The position numbers and the translations under genes are program-made. A stretch of DNA of 64,000 bases, taken from positions 62,001 to 126,000 of the forward strand of contig NZ_QTVN01000008.1 in assembly GCF_003460605.1 (NCBI RefSeq), written 5' to 3'. Of the stretch, positions 61,834 through 64,000 are shown in pieces. A model generated the notes under the pieces. That model was not told where the DNA came from. It did no database searches and saw nothing but the letters and a program-made list of their open reading frames with translations. The stretch is from Ruminococcus sp. AF31-8BH. Lineage in GTDB: Bacteria > Bacillota > Clostridia > Lachnospirales > Lachnospiraceae. The number at the start of each line of letters is the position of its first letter. The first letter of the stretch is position 1.

Positions 61834-63489
61834 TTATTCTGATAATGGAACCTGGAAATACTGCTGTGCAAATTCTTCCATCAGTTCTTCTAATGGTGCT
61901 AATGGTTCGGAATGTACGGTTATACCTGCTCCGAAGTCGATATAGCCCATGTTTTCGTCTGCTTCTGGCCACTGAGCTAAGCCTTCTCCATTTGGATCAC
62001 CATTGGTAATGAAATTCACCCAGTACTGATTCATCTTCTCTGCCAGTTCATAGTCCCAGTCTCTCCAGTCTCTGGAAGCAGGTACACCATCCCGCATAGA
62101 ATTAAAGACATAAAACTGTTCGCTGGAATGCCATGCCCACTGCTCGGCGGCAGAGCGGTCTGTTCCTATCTCTGTAATGCGTTCCGGAGTTACCTGGCTG
62201 AACAGATAAGTATAATTCTTCGCTTTTCCATCGGTTCTTTCAGTCATCAGTTTGCCATAAAGACGATTCATCATGATATTAGCGCCGCTCCAGCTTCCGA
62301 AGCCTAATGTTCCAAGCTGTCGGCTGGTAATCATAGCAGTATTGTCTGTAACCTTCAAAAGATTCTCGAAATCATATTTGTCATACAGATCGCCTAATTT
62401 TTCTTTGTATGCAGCATAAAATTCATCCGCAGTTGGTGTCTGTAAGTACTGTCCTTCTCCCATATTTGCACCGGAAAGAATCGACACATCATCAAACACA
62501 CCTTCATTAACAGCTTCCTGGATGCTTGGATATGCTACATAAAGACCGTCCTGATTCATACGACCGGGGTAATGTTCACTTGCGGATTTCAGCAGTTCTT
62601 CTCCGTCCATAGCTCTTAATTCTTCCATGGAAATATCAGCAGACAGACCTAAATCCTCCAGATATGCAGTTCCGTTCTTTTCTGCATCTTCCTGGCTCTG
62701 GAATGTTCCAGGATAATTCAGTCCGCTCTCAAGAACCAGTTTATCTACATCAACATCCATTTTTGGTGAAGCTATCATAGTTGTTGCTTTTGTTGTGCCG
62801 CCTGACTGACCTCCAACAGTGATGTTTTCAGGATCTCCTCCGAAATTTGCAATATTTTCCTTGATCCATTCCAGTGCTTTGATCTGATCCATCAATCCGT
62901 AGTTTCCGCTCTGTCCCTGCTCTTCAGAAAGCTGAGGCAGAGATAAATAACCGAATACTCCAAGTCTTTGCTCTACAGAAACTGCAATTACACCATTTTC
63001 TGCGAAAGCATCCAGATTTCCTTCAGCACTGTAGGTATGTCCGACTGTCAGTCCGCCGCCATGGAACCATACATAGACTGGTTTTTTCTCGTCACCTGCC
63101 AGGTTCTCCTCTGTGGTGGAAATATTCAAGTACAGACAGTCTTCGCTCATTTCCGGTGCTGTGTTATTGTGAAAATCTGTTCCACTTGGTTCTACAAAGC
63201 CAAGCTCCTGCATGGGCATTTCCCTATTGGTATCACATACAAGAATATCATCCCATTTCTCGTGATCCACAGGTGCCTTCCATCTAAGGTCTCCTACAGG
63301 CGGGGCTGCATATGGCACTCCCTTGAACTGTACCACATTCTCATACCCTTCGTCCGTACTGTTGATTCCCTGAACCTTTCCGTAACTGGTATCTACAACA
63401 TTATCCAGATTTTCTGAAGCCGATACGGTCATTCCTGATAACATCATCATGGCCGCTGATGCCATTAAAACTACCATTCTTTTTTTCAT
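61834..63489 (-). CDS. Secreted carboxylesterase, copy 2
   Basis: 551 residues from ATG at 63487-63489 (AAAGGAG upstream); the frame is open to 63591 but the signal peptide starts here and is identical to copy 1. Same family motifs, with Ser229 in GGQSGG. Differences from copy 1 include TKATTMIASPK against MKAMSMIASPQ just after the nucleophile, other substitutions in the 280-430 region, and the last residues (VPLSE against FPTQEQE). Long tracts of DNA are identical to copy 1, so the duplication is recent or kept alike by gene conversion. Confidence 0.92.
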   Translation of the reverse strand: MKKRMVVLMASAAMMMLSGMTVSASENLDNVVDTSYGKVQGINSTDEGYENVVQFKGVPYAAPPVGDLRWKAPVDHEKWDDILVCDTNREMPMQELGFVEPSGTDFHNNTAPEMSEDCLYLNISTTEENLAGDEKKPVYVWFHGGGLTVGHTYSAEGNLDAFAENGVIAVSVEQRLGVFGYLSLPQLSEEQGQSGNYGLMDQIKALEWIKENIANFGGDPENITVGGQSGGTTKATTMIASPKMDVDVDKLVLESGLNYPGTFQSQEDAEKNGTAYLEDLGLSADISMEELRAMDGEELLKSASEHYPGRMNQDGLYVAYPSIQEAVNEGVFDDVSILSGANMGEGQYLQTPTADEFYAAYKEKLGDLYDKYDFENLLKVTDNTAMITSRQLGTLGFGSWSGANIMMNRLYGKLMTERTDGKAKNYTYLFSQVTPERITEIGTDRSAAEQWAWHSSEQFYVFNSMRDGVPASRDWRDWDYELAEKMNQYWVNFITNGDPNGEGLAQWPEADENMGYIDFGAGITVHSEPLAPLEELMEEFAQQYFQVPLSE

Positions 63490-63811
63490 TTGCGTTTTCT
63501 CCTTTCGTATTCCTGGCTGAATTTCCGTGGTATTTAAAAGGTTTCTGGTATGATTCCCTATCTGCGTATACGGCCTTCTTCCTCCTCTCACGCTGCTGAT
63601 AATTTATTATGACATTTATTTTATCTTCTCACCATAATTCTTTTTCTTTCTTCCTATAATTTTCTTGCTTTCTTTTGCAGGGAAAGAAGATAGAAAAAAA
63701 TAATTTGATAAAATTTACGATGCATAATAAATGGAAATATAGATGCTAATGTGATATGATTTAAAGTAATAAAGAACGAAAAAACTGAATTTTTATGCGG
63801 GAGGAGCAAGT
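63490..63811. promoter_or_regulatory. Divergent control region of esterase copy 2 and the next secreted protein
   Basis: The part at about 63598-63655 resembles the segment upstream of copy 1 (about 61612-61670): both contain ATTTATTATG and TCTTTCTTCCTATAA blocks, so regulatory sequence was duplicated with the gene. On the plus strand TATGAT at about 63754-63759 is a likely -10 box for the gene at 63812, and GGGAGGAG is its ribosome site. Confidence 0.5.
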
Positions 63812-64000
63812 ATGAAGAAGTATATTTTACCAGCTGTTTTGCTGGCAGCAGGCTTTTCGCTTTCCACTATCGGCTTTCAGAAGCAGGAAATAAAGGCAGC
63901 AGAAGAAATCGGAACAGAAGTTGAAGAAACATCAACAGAACAAGTAAAAATCAGTCCGACAGAAGGCGAATCAGATGGCATGGCACTATATTCTTCCTGT
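63812..64000 (+). CDS. Secreted protein, N-terminal part (runs off the right edge)
   Basis: 63 residues are visible. ATG at 63812 follows GGGAGGAG. A Sec signal peptide (MKKY, hydrophobic core LPAVLLAAGFSLSTIGF) is followed by a Glu/Thr-rich linker (EEIGTEVEETSTEQVKIS). No lipobox Cys is seen. The domain content lies outside the window, so no function is offered. Confidence 0.75.
   Translation, partial: MKKYILPAVLLAAGFSLSTIGFQKQEIKAAEEIGTEVEETSTEQVKISPTEGESDGMALYSSC

Noticed and set aside
1..64000. CRISPR arrays, tRNA or rRNA genes, insertion sequences, prophage
   Set aside because: No spaced palindromic repeats, cloverleaf sequences, transposase or integrase motifs were recognised. The 18-nt array has no spacers and so is not CRISPR.

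Overview
The window reads as chromosome of an anaerobic gut Firmicute of the family Lachnospiraceae, most like Blautia or a close relative. The reasons are moderate GC, strong AGGAGG-type ribosome sites, many short paralogous transporters for plant sugars, a flavodiiron protein with rubredoxin, and several small proteins of a kind I associate with that family. This placement is inference from gene content; no rRNA or other phylogenetic marker RNA is present. I saw no tRNA, CRISPR array, insertion sequence, prophage or integrase.

Layout. 1-1784: a truncated guanine deaminase read leftwards behind a purine-type riboswitch, then an acyl-ACP thioesterase. 1981-10841: a plant-glycan locus with AraD-type epimerase, YesL-like protein, two LplB/LplC-type permeases, a solute-binding lipoprotein whose signal peptide is frameshifted, a GH42 beta-galactosidase and an acetylesterase-like hydrolase. 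10899-13775: an SPFH membrane protein coupled to a ribbon-helix-helix protein, and glycerate kinase. 13910-16325: a complete amino-acid ABC importer. 16532-30976: housekeeping genes (cvfB, dnaE, pfkA, ktrB, ktrA, an rRNA/tRNA methyltransferase, nfeD-SPFH pair, argF, birA, a DUF6145-like gene, dusB, an M20 peptidase). 31068-32355: small unknown genes and a remnant of an HD-domain hydrolase.

32405-39085: an AraC regulator divergent from a GH36 alpha-galactosidase that heads a tight operon with a U32-like Fe-S protein, a SpoU/TrmH RNA methyltransferase and a second U32 protein. 39135-41774: a flavodiiron NO/O2 reductase and a divergent Crp/Fnr regulator. 41955-49045: a ribose locus (ribokinase, rbsB-like binding protein, DUF2291 protein, rbsA, rbsC, rbsD, LacI regulator). 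49132-51725: ThrH-type phosphatase and phosphoglucomutase. 51726-53824: an AT-rich, gene-poor stretch with GCGAAGC hairpins, an 18-nt tandem repeat array that may be transcribed, and a chimeric J-like/DUF4186 protein. 53894-59643: sbcD, sbcC, a HAD phosphatase and thiE. 59896-63489: two nearly identical secreted carboxylesterases in tandem, then the start of another secreted protein.

Best leads for something undescribed: the U32 / RNA methyltransferase / U32 operon (35785-39085), the 18-nt repeat transcript candidate (52373-52649), the guanine deaminase riboswitch that looks built as an ON switch (732-846), and the SPFH-RHH operon with operator-like sites in its promoter.
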